The position numbers and the translations under genes were made by a program. The notes under the pieces are model-generated. The model did no database searches and was not told the origin of the DNA. It saw only the letters and a program-made list of their open reading frames with translations. Positions 55,894-64,000 of a stretch of DNA of 64,000 nt are shown here, piece by piece. The DNA is from Isoperla grammatica (lineage: Eukaryota > Arthropoda > Insecta > Plecoptera > Perlodidae), in assembly GCA_945910005.1 (NCBI GenBank), contig OX246744.1, positions 46,724,623 to 46,788,622 of the forward strand, given 5' to 3'. Each line of letters starts with the position of its first letter. Positions within the stretch are counted from its first letter, which is position 1.

Positions 55894-57499
55894 GACTACC
55901 CTTCGCTCTTAAACACTGCGTTGCTACTGGATCTATCTATGGTGATAGTAGTATTCTGTTTCGATGGATCGGTGGATCCCTGATGTTGGGTCTTTAAGGT
56001 TCTAGTAGGCCTCCAAACATCAACATCATTGGAAGTAGCCAGGCGCCCAATTCGCGATGGTAAGAAGTCAACTTATCTGCGGAATTTTGGTTTTAATTAC
56101 TTGTTTTCTGTTCTATTTACCAATGTGGCATTACAGCTAGTTTGGTATAATGGTATATATGCCATTTGTTCGCATGTATGATTTCAATTATGTATAATGC
56201 TGTTAGTTGTATGTATGGTATATGTACGTGGTATAATGGTACCTTTAACGGAAGAGAGGGTACAAGTCTTTGATTCTCAATAATAACAGGGTTTCGCAGC
56301 CGCTATATCTGAGTAGTCGGGAGCTATTAGATGCAAGTTGAAAAAGGTTGATAAGAAGAGTTCAATTATTTACAATGAATAAAATAATTGTATTCAATTT
56401 TGTCCTTCTTATAAATTGGGAGGGGGGTCGAACACCCTGAACCCCCCCCCCCCCCCCCCCGCCCTTTTGCTACGTTCCTCTACCCAACATTTTCGTTCTT
56501 GGCAGGGGGAGCATAGATGGGTAATATGCCCCAATACACTAGTTGACGGTACTTGTTTTAGTTATTTACACAAATCTATTAGCCTATCTGTAGCCCAACA
56601 GGCTCCCCTTCATCAACCAATGATTAAGACTTCCCTGAACCAAGAACGACTTGGTATTCTATAAAGTGTATCATTAGAAAACGTAACTGTAACTAATTTA
56701 ATATATAACTATTTTTTGTTTGCTACTTTTGGCCTGGTACATCAACCCACAGCCTGTTCACGTCTGCCAGTGATACGGTCCAAAGCGCTTGAACACACCA
56801 CGAGGTCGACAGACATTGGTTGCGCTTCCAAAGCTCGTAGTAGTTGAGAGATGCCATTTACAATCGCTCCACTTTACTGATGAGCGCATTACGATCGGGT
56901 CTAAAGCCTTGACCAATTAGGCTAAGTAGATGGACGGACGCAGCGAAACGAGTTCTCGATCCAGGAAAGGATTGTTTTTTGAGGTTCGAGATGTTATGCT
57001 CGATCGCTCGTAAGAATAATCGGATCAAGGCGATGTCAATGCCAGCCCGATCACTGTTTGTACATCTGGCAACGTGACATTGACAGTGGTGCCAGATTAG
57101 CACCGATGTTTAAACAAATAACATAAAGTTTAGACGAACGATATCAGTCTCAGCTTTATGATCTTTTACTGTTACAATCACTGTTTTTATCACCCACTCC
57201 ACCTAATCGAACTTCCATTTTTTTCTGTAGTCAGATAGTCCAATTGTTTCTTTGTTAGATTCAATCATCATTTCAACACTTGAAAAGAAACATGTAGTGG
57301 AAGAAATAAAACATTCGCCTTACTTTCTTATTTATTCAGTATTTTGATAGTATAGTAAGTAGTATTGTTTAGATTTTAGGAACATTGTTTACAAAAAACA
57401 CAACTGCTAGAAGCTCAAGCGTTGTTGGTTTAGAGCTGACTACGTCGAGAGAAGGTGAGTTTGCATTTTACCGGGTTGTTTCTTGGTCTGCGATGGATT
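55894..57499. other. No supported gene
   Basis: Poly-C at 56443-56461. A minus-strand frame at 56858-57103 has ordinary composition but no recognised domain. GGTATAATGGTA-type repeats near 56140-56240. Confidence 0.4.
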
Positions 57500-57665
57500 G
57501 TATTCACCAGGCACTCACACTCTACTGGTGTGTTACAAGTTTGTACCAGGCATCCAGGAAGTGTACGGGTGTGTTGATCAGGCACCCAGGATGTATGCAT
57601 CTGTGTTCTATCAGGAACCCAGGATGTGTACGAGTGTGTTCTATTAGGCACTCAGGATGTATGCA
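57500..57665. repeat. Degenerate ~35-bp repeats
   Basis: Repeated CAGG(C/A)ACCCAGGATGT and GTGTGTTCTAT motifs leading into the 118-bp array. Confidence 0.75.
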
Positions 57666-57669
57666 GCCA

Positions 57670-58137
57670 GGAGTCTATGATGTGTACGGGTGTGTTGTAC
57701 CAGGAGTCTAGGACAGCGAGGAGGTGAGAGCAGCTCATGGGAACCACGGCCGTGTCACCAGGAGTTACAACACCGTGTTCTATCAGGAGTCTATGATGTG
57801 TATGGGTGTGTTGTACCAGGAGTCTAGGACAGCGAGGAGGTGAGAGCAGCTCATGGGAACCACGGCCGTGTCACCAGGAGTTACAACACCGTGTTCTATC
57901 AGCCAGGAGTCTATGATGTGTACGGGTGTGTTGTACCAGGAGTCTAGGACAGCGAGAAGGTGAGAGCAGCTCATGGGAACCACGGCCGTGTCACCAGCAG
58001 TTACAACACCGTGTTCTATCAGGAGTCTATGATGTGTATGGGTGTGTTGTACCAGGAGTCTAGGACAGCGAGAAGGTGAGAGCAGCTCATGGGAACCACG
58101 GCCGTGTCACCAGGAGTTACAACACCGTGTTCTGTCG
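57670..58137. repeat. ~118-bp tandem repeat, four units
   Basis: Units of 117-119 bp start GGAGTCTATGATGTGTA at 57670, 57787, 57906 and 58022; each contains CAGGAGTCTAGGACAGCGAG, AGCAGCTCATGGGAACCACG and GTTACAACACCGTGTTC. Confidence 0.95.
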
Positions 58138-58933
58138 ACCGTGTAAAGCATTCCGATCAGTGTGTTCGACGACCCGTCAGCCGAGGAATGTTATCGTGTC
58201 ATGTCCTCGGCCAACCACACTTCGCTTGAGCTTCGATAGTCAGGCCAAGAGATGGCATTGGGAAGTAAACCTATCACACAACAATCAGTGTGAGCTGTTA
58301 TTTTTTCCAAGATAGTTCAATGAAGATATTCCGGATTTTTGTTTATTTCTTTCCTCTCCACTTGCGGTAGACTTTCCAGTTCCTGCAAAACATCCTAACG
58401 CTAGATTTATTGAAATAAATTGCAACTTCTCCCATCAACCACCGCTTTCAGCCGTTTTCCACAGACATAATAACGTACAGTTATCATTACAAACAAAACA
58501 TAATATCTAATAATAACAATAATGTTACCTCAAGGTGGTTTAAAGGAAGTAGCAAAAACCGGAATCAGCTAAACAATAAATTTAGTAACTTACAAATATT
58601 GTAATTGTTACGATTGTCATTAACAATAATGAATTAAATCTACAAGTTATTGAATTAAATACAGAAATAGAAATCGCAACAGTTACAATATTTATGTTTT
58701 TAAATTAATTTTTTTTACCACCACAAATCGAAATTCTGGGTAAAGGATCACTTTGTCAATATTTTGAAGCTTTTCGAGATACCAACAAAACAGTCGTAAT
58801 TGTGCGTGTTTTAACAAATACATTTAAACTAAAATAGCGTGAGTAATGCCGTAACAATGTGGGTAATCAGTTGGCAATAGAGTTGCACCGAGCTGGGGGT
58901 CTGCCTGTTAGAGGTGGACACGGACATACACGC
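58138..58933. other. No recognisable gene
   Basis: AT-rich; no repeat family identified. Confidence 0.45.
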
Positions 58934-59041
58934 TCGGACCTGTTGAATGACAGTAGTAGTAGTTGTTGTTGTTATTGTTGTTGTTGTCGTTGTTGTTGTC
59001 GTTGTCGTTGTCGTTGTCGTCGTTGTTGTGGTTGTTGTTGT
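58934..59041. repeat. (GTT/GTC)n microsatellite
   Basis: GTTGTT repeats with regular GTC interruptions; encodes homopolymers in any frame and is not considered coding. Confidence 0.93.
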
Positions 59042-59257
59042 ACCTCGACACATAAAGAAGTCACGTAGGTACCCATCTCCGTAATACAGTTCGAGTCTAA
59101 TCACATTCCTAATCGCGGTGTTAGGGCGCTCACTTAAAATCGCGATAAATGGGATATTCAAGTTTGAGCAACTCAACTCTATAAACTTCTTATCTTTATT
59201 AGCTAGTATATATGGTAATAATTGTCACGACGTGAACGGTTCAACCTTAGCCAATAC

Positions 59258-59322
59258 GAACACTGGCGTATGAAAGTTAAGCAACATCGGGCTAGGTCAG
59301 GACAGAAGAGGGGGTTGGTATA
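59258..59322 (+). pseudogene. 5S rRNA-like fragment (5S pseudogene or 5S-derived SINE head)
   Basis: GAAAGTTAAGCAACATCGGG at 59272-59291 matches the conserved 5S rRNA internal region (AAGTTAAGCA..GTCGGGC), followed by CTAGGTCAGGAC and AGAAGAGGGGGT, which align to the 5S GGTCAGTACTTGGATGGGTG stretch with changes. The 5' third is poorly conserved, so a working 5S gene is unlikely. Confidence 0.7.
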
Positions 59323-59514
59323 TTTACTGAATAAACAGTTATATTTGCAATGCTAACAGTCGATTTATATCTTTAATTAACTTTTATAAAAATATAATCA
59401 AAGTTTTTTGCATTTGACACAATGTTTAATAAAGTAGTGTATTATTATTTAAAAGCTGTGTAGATGAGTCTATTCGGATAGTTTGGGTTGGGAAGCAACG
59501 ACACGGGATTATTT

Positions 59515-59551
59515 TCTTAAAAACTTCAGTCTGCATTGCCGGTGTGTAACA
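59515..59551 (-). mobile_element. SINE-B left part, split by an insertion
   Basis: AAAAACTTCAGTCTGCATTG then CCGGTG; continues at 59806 with CGCCGGTACCGGGCATCGAG. Confidence 0.65.
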
Positions 59552-59805
59552 GAATATCTTTACCCTTGGAATATTATTACTCAGATTGCGTTACACGTTG
59601 CGTAGCGAACTTCAGAAGAAAATGTGGGGTCTCAAAATAACCTTAACCTAACCTAACCTAACTTATCCTAACTTAACATAACCGAACTAACCCAATTTAA
59701 CCTTAGTATAACGTAGCTTAACCTTTTCTTTGTTCGCAACGTGTAACGGCTGCTTGAGTGAGCTGCTTGAGTATTAGTAATGATGGGCTATGCGTAAAGA
59801 TATTC
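59552..59805. mobile_element. Inverted-repeat element inserted in SINE-B, carrying TTAGG-like repeats
   Basis: GAATATCTTTAC (59552-59563) and GTAAAGATATTC (59794-59805) are exact mirrors; inner GTTACACGTTGCG / CGCAACGTGTAAC (59590-59602, 59735-59747) also pair. The loop holds CCTTAACCTAACCTAACCTA and degenerate continuation to about 59725. GCCGGT occurs on both sides (59538-59543, 59812-59817), a possible target duplication. Confidence 0.78.
59638..59725. repeat. Degenerate TTAGG-type telomere-like repeats
   Basis: AACCT units (reverse of AGGTT/TTAGG) repeat about four times cleanly, then decay to AACTTAT, AACATAAC and AACTAACCC. TTAGG is the arthropod telomere unit; here it is interstitial and short. 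Confidence 0.55.
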
Positions 59806-59880
59806 CAATACGCCGGTACCGGGCATCGAGCTCAGTACCTCCCACAGCTGAGCCATCTCACAGCTTCCTTCTAGGAAACC
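59806..59880 (-). mobile_element. SINE-B right part (head)
   Basis: CGCCGGTACCGGGCATCGAG, GTACCTCCCACAGCTGAGCC; diverged head. Confidence 0.6.
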
Positions 59881-60294
59881 AACACATTTTAAAAACCTTC
59901 TAAAATAAAAATGTCACTCGCGGGACCGAATCTCCGGAGCGTGAACCACGAATCTCGGGTTTACCAACTGTGGCACTTAGCGAGTTGACCTGTCATCTGG
60001 CTGGTGGCTCAATGACATCGCGTTAATTAGCGTGGTCACGTACCGCGGGATAAGAGAGTGTATGAATTATGCCATAAGGTTGAGCGGCAGCAGAATTGTG
60101 CTCATCATGGCTGCTAATTGCTGCTCGCTCGTTATTATGTTGGGGGCTCAGACAGACCGTGACAGGGGCAACATCGCAATGGACGCGAACAATCGTTTAG
60201 TTACAAACTGAAGTAATGATCGTACCTATAATGTATCACCAGGGGCCCAATGCTCAAGTGTAGACGAGTCAACTCGCAGACGGAATTACGGTGT
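59881..60294. other. No recognisable feature
   Basis: No gene or repeat identified. Confidence 0.45.
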
Positions 60295-60654
60295 TTTAAA
60301 TAAATAAATAAATTCACATTTAGGCTACCCACTCAGTAACGAAACTGATTTGCAGTGGGGGACTTTAATTTAAAGTGACTAAACCAACCCTGTAGGCTTC
60401 GAACACCATCGACGAGTGAGCGATAACCAATCAAAGATCGATATTGCAATTACGAAACATATGAATCAGTGATGGGACAGTGCGAGCACCTGCGGACAAA
60501 TGCCAGAATCAACAAGGCCGATTCAGAACAGCTTTGAATTTATTGAGTGCTTCGTTGCTAGAACGGCTCCAAAGTCACCGTTTACTTATTCCTAAGACAA
60601 GAGGTAATGGAATTGAATCCACATTATAAGTTAAAAAAACTTCTGCCTGAAGCC

Positions 60655-60665
60655 GGATTTGAACC
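60655..60665 (-). promoter_or_regulatory. Pol III B box of full-length SINE-A
   Basis: GGTTCAAATCC on the minus strand fits GGTTCGAnTCC with one change; spacing to the A box is as in tRNA genes. Confidence 0.8.
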
Positions 60666-60698
60666 CGGTACCTTCTGCATTGGAAGCAGGGACGCTAA

Positions 60699-60709
60699 CC
60701 ACTGGACCA
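60699..60709 (-). promoter_or_regulatory. Pol III A box of full-length SINE-A
   Basis: TGGTCCAGTGG on the minus strand fits TRGYnnAnnGG. Confidence 0.75.
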
Positions 60710-60717
60710 ACGAGCCA

Positions 60718-61194
60718 CGTACTTAATTACAAGTTTCAAGTTTCCGATACTTTTAGACAATTTGGTATAATTTAATTAAGTTACTAAAACCGTTGACTCG
60801 GATCCGCTCGAGAATTCCCCCCCCCTCCCCCCCCTCCCAGCGCATTTCAGAGTAGGGTCGCGTGCCCCAGACTTGGGACAGGAAGAATTTTAATTTGGTT
60901 GGTACACCAAACAACATTTTACTGTGAGTCACCTTTAAAAGCGCCTACTGTTTGAAAGAGTTTATATTTCGTGCACAATGCGCGCGTACGCGTGAAAGAA
61001 TTAAAACTCGATCTTAAATGTACGGTTCATAACTCTTTGTACGAGAGGGGGGGGGGGGGGTTAAATGTGTCGGAACGGTGATGGTCTCTCGACTATCATA
61101 ATGGAATATTGTTCTTGCTACGTAAGTCGTGTAGATGAATGTGTCGCTCCGCTCGCCCACTGCCAAGCAACACGTCTGAAGTCGCCTTGAACCA
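60718..61194. other. No gene; poly-C and poly-G tracts
   Basis: C-rich run at 60818-60838 and 15 G at about 61046-61060. Confidence 0.5.
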
Positions 61195-61204
61195 AGGTGA
61201 CTGC

Positions 61205-64000
61205 GCGACCCCTGACCCGGCCTGTGACGTCACAGACCTCGCCTTGTACAGTGGGGGAGGGTAGAGGGTGGCCGCCCAGGGCCCGCGCCCTCCCCCTCAG
61301 AGGAACCACCCCTGACCCGGTCTGTGACGTCACATACCTCGCCTTGTGCAGTGGGGGAGGGTAGAGGGTGGCCGCCCAGGGCCCGCGCCCTCCCCCTCAG
61401 AGGAACCACCCCTGACCCGGCCTGTGACGTCACATACCTCGCCTTGTGCAGTGGGGGAGGGTAGAGGGTGGCCGCCCAGGGCCCGCGCCCTCCCCCTCAG
61501 AGGAACCACCCCTGACCCGGTCTGTGACGTCACAGACCTCGCCTTGTGCAGTGGGGGAGGGTAGAGGGTGGCCGCCCAGGGCCCGCGCCCTCCCCCTCAG
61601 AGGAACCACCCCTGACCCGGTCTGTGACGTCACAGACCTCGCCTTGTGCAGTGGGGGAGGGTAGAGGGTGGCCGCCCAGGGCCCGCGCCCCCCTCCCCCT
61701 CAGAGGAACCACCCCTGACCCGGTCTGTGCCGTCACAGACCTCGCCTTGTACAGTGGGGGAGGGTAGAGGGTGGCCGCCCAGGGCCCGCGCCCTCCCCCT
61801 CAGAGGAACCACCCCTGACCCGGCCTGTGACGTCACAGACCTCACCTCGCCTTGTACAGTGGGGAGGGTAGAGGGTGGCCGCCCAGGGCCCGCGCACTCC
61901 CCCTCAGAGGAACCACCCCTGACCCGGCCTGTGACGTCACACACCTCGCCTTGTACAGTGGGGAGGGTAGAGGGTGGCCGCCCAGGGCCCGCGCCCTCCC
62001 CCTCAGAGGAACCACCCCTGACCCGGCCTGTGACGTCACACACCTCGCCTTGTACAGTGGGGAGGGTAGAGGGTGGCCGCCCAGGGCCCGCGCACTCCCC
62101 CTCAGAGGAACCACCCCTGACCCGGCCTGTGACGTCACAGACCTCACCTCGCCTTGTACAGTGGGGAGGGTAGAGGGTGGCCGCCCAGGGCCCGCGCCCT
62201 CCCCCTCAGAGGAACCACCCCTGACCCGGCCTGTGACGTCACAGACCTCGCCTTGTACAGTGGGGGAGGGTAGAGGGTGGCCGCCCAGGGCCCGCGCACT
62301 CCCCCTCAGAGGAACCACCCCTGACCCGGCCTGTGACGTCACAGACCTCACCTCGCCTTGTACAGTGGGGAGGGTAGAGGGTGGCCGCCCAGGGCCCGCG
62401 CCCTCCCCCTCAGAGGAACCACCCCTGACCCGGCCTGTGACGTCACACACCTCGCCTTGTACAGTGGGGAGGGTAGAGGGTGGCCGCCCAGGGCCCGCGC
62501 CCTCCCCCTCAGAGGAACCACCCCTGACCCGGCCTGTGACGTCACAGACCTCGCCTTGTGCAGTGGGGGAGGGAAGAGGGTGGCCGCCCAGGGCCCGCGC
62601 CCTCCCCCTCAGAGGAACCACCCCTGACCCGGCCTGTGACGTCACATACCTCGCCTTGTGCAGTGGGGGAGGGTAGAGGGTGGCCGCCCAGGGCCCGCGC
62701 CCTCCCCCTCAGAGGAACCACCCCTGACCCGGCCTGTGACGTCACAGACCTCGCCTTGTACAGTGGGGGAGGGTAGAGGGTGGCCGCCCAGGGCCCGCGC
62801 CCTCCCCCTCAGAGGAACCACCCCTGACCCGGCCTGTGACGTCACACACCTCGCCTTGTGCAGTGGGGGAGGGTAGAGGGTGGCCGCCCAGGGCCCGCGC
62901 CCTCCCCCTCAGAGGAACCACCCCTGACCCGGCCTGTGACGTCACAGACCTCGCCTTGTACAGTGGGGGAGGGTAGAGGGTGGCCGCCCAGGGCCCGCGC
63001 CCTCCCCCTCAGAGGAACCACCCCTGACCCGGTCTGTGACGTCACATACCTCGCCTTGTGCAGTGGGGGAGGGTAGAGGGTGGCCGCCCAGGGCCCGCGC
63101 CCTCCCCCTCAGAGGAACCACCCCTGACCCGGCCTGTGACGTCACAGACCTCGCCTTGTACAGTGGGGGAGGGTAGAGGGTGGCCGCCCAGGGCCCGCGC
63201 CCTCCCCCTCAGAGGAACCACCCCTGACCCGGCCTGTGACGTCAAAGACCTCGCCTTGTACAGTGGGGGAGGGTAGAGGGTGGCCGCCCAGGGCCCGCGC
63301 CCTCCCCCTCAGAGGAACCACCCCTGACCCGGCCTGTGACGTCACAGACCTCGCCTTGTACAGTGGGGGAGGGTAGAGGGTGGCCGCCCAGGGCCCGCGC
63401 ACTCCCCCTCAGAGGAACCACCCCTGACCCGGCCTGTGACGTCACAGACCTCGCCTTGTACAGTGGGGGAGGGTAGAGGGTGGCCGCCCAGGGCCCGCGC
63501 CCTCCCCCTCAGAGGAACCACCCCTGACCCGGCCTGTGACGTCACAGACCTCGCCTTGTACAGTGGGGGAGGGTAGAGGGTGGCCGCCCAGGGCCCGCGC
63601 CCTCCCCCTCAGAGGAACCACCCCTGACCCGGCCTGTGACGTCACAGACCTCGCCTTGTACAGTGGGGGAGGGTAGAGGGTGGCCGCCCAGGGCCCGCGC
63701 CCTCCCCCTCAGAGGAACCACCCCTGACCCGGTCTGTGACGTCACAGACCTCGCCTCGCCTTGTACAGTGGGGGAGGGTAGAGGGTGGCCGCCCAGGGCC
63801 CGCGCCCTCCCCCTCAGAAAAACCACCCCTGACCCGGTCTGTGACGTCACAGACCTCGCCTCGCCTTGTACAGTGGGGGAGGGTAGAGGGTGGCCGCCCA
63901 GGGCCCGCGCCCTCCCCCTCAGAGGAACCACCCCTGACCCGGCCTGTGACGTCACAGACCTTGCCTTGTACAGTGGGGGAGGGTAGAGGGTGGCCGCCCA
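61205..64000. repeat. 100-bp GC-rich satellite with TGACGTCA in nearly every unit
   Basis: About 28 units, mostly exactly 100 bp, running past the right edge. Each has CCTGACCCGGCCTGTGACGT, CACAGACCTCGCCTTGTACA, GTGGGGGAGGGTAGAGGGTG, GCCGCCCAGGGCCCGCGCCC and TCCCCCTCAGAGGAACCACC. TGACGTCA (the palindromic CRE) is at 61225-61232, then about every 100 bp to 63947-63954; only 61728-61735 (TGCCGTCA) is broken. Variants: +5 bp ACCTC/CTCGC insertions, loss of one G, TATACC/CACACC after CRE, GCGCACTC for GCGCCCTC. Frames open on both strands are by-products. Confidence 0.97.

Larger units (their letters stand above)
60295..60717 (-). mobile_element. SINE-A, full-length reference copy
   Basis: About 420 bp on the minus strand: tRNA-like head GTGGCTCGTTGGTCCAGTGG, TTAGCGTCC, CTGCTTCCAATGCAGAAGG, GGTTCAAATCCGG; unique body with GGTGACTTTGGAGCCGT, CAAAGCTGTTCTGAATCGGC, GATCTTTGATTGGTTATCGC; 3' end GAGTGGGTAGCC and an (ATTT)n tail. 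The loop TTCCAAT would place CCA at the anticodon, as in tRNA-Trp, though the rest of the head does not clearly match one isotype. Confidence 0.93.

Noticed and set aside
56858..57103. 81-codon minus-strand gene
   Set aside because: No recognised motif and no supporting signals; kept only as a note.
58829..59176. Poly-Thr protein on the minus strand
   Set aside because: It is the translation of a GTT/GTC microsatellite.
61118..64000. Many 67- to 274-codon frames in the 100-bp array as genes
   Set aside because: They shift frame every unit, occur on both strands and simply reflect GC-rich, stop-poor satellite sequence.

Overview
The window looks like intron-rich, repeat-rich nuclear DNA from an animal, most likely an invertebrate. 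The evidence is one spliced gene with canonical GT/AG junctions, tRNA-derived SINEs, many short inverted-repeat DNA elements and more than a dozen minisatellite or satellite arrays. A short block of degenerate TTAGG-type repeats at 59.6 kb leans weakly towards an arthropod; I cannot name a species. A 200-base run of N at 4192-4391 is an assembly gap. No bacterial, phage or viral gene was recognised.

The only protein-coding gene I can support is on the minus strand. It has two internal exons, 46424-46805 and 40897-41614, whose splice phases match exactly, with a 4.8 kb intron between them. The encoded segment (about 366 residues) is low-complexity and nuclear-looking. It carries basic clusters, a PLDLS motif of the CtBP-binding type and the start of a SAM domain that runs off the exon at a GT donor. 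This suggests a transcriptional corepressor or Polycomb-related SAM protein. I found neither the rest of the SAM domain nor the first exon. All other long open frames are by-products of repeats.

Layout: 0-2 kb, a 16-bp minisatellite with a higher-order unit and a 22-bp minisatellite. 2-10 kb, inverted-repeat elements (several families), tRNA-like fragments and the gap. 10-18 kb, 45-bp, about 72-bp and 31-bp arrays, and a 170-bp pogo/Tigger-like element with TA duplications. 18-28 kb, SINE copies, a palindromic element shared with 37 kb, a 104-bp tRNA-like satellite (23.9-25.4 kb), and a cluster of TATCGATA-type sites. 28-30.2 kb, 30-bp and 40-bp arrays. 30.6-33.2 kb, long foldback elements, one flanked by a perfect 9-bp duplication. 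33-40 kb, microsatellites, LINE-like 3' ends and MITEs. 40-47 kb, the SAM gene and its TE-filled intron. 47-57 kb, SINEs, a 51-bp satellite open on both strands, and a PIF/Harbinger-like MITE. 57-60.7 kb, a 118-bp array, a 5S rRNA-like fragment, nested elements and a full-length SINE. 61.2-64 kb, a GC-rich 100-bp satellite carrying a perfect TGACGTCA palindrome in nearly every unit and running off the right end.

The most abundant single element is one tRNA-derived SINE family (about 18 copies, full length about 420 bp). No autonomous transposase or reverse transcriptase is visible, so the mobile elements here are non-autonomous passengers. There is no operon-like or multi-gene system in the window. 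The notable biology is the density and variety of tandem and foldback DNA around one regulatory gene.
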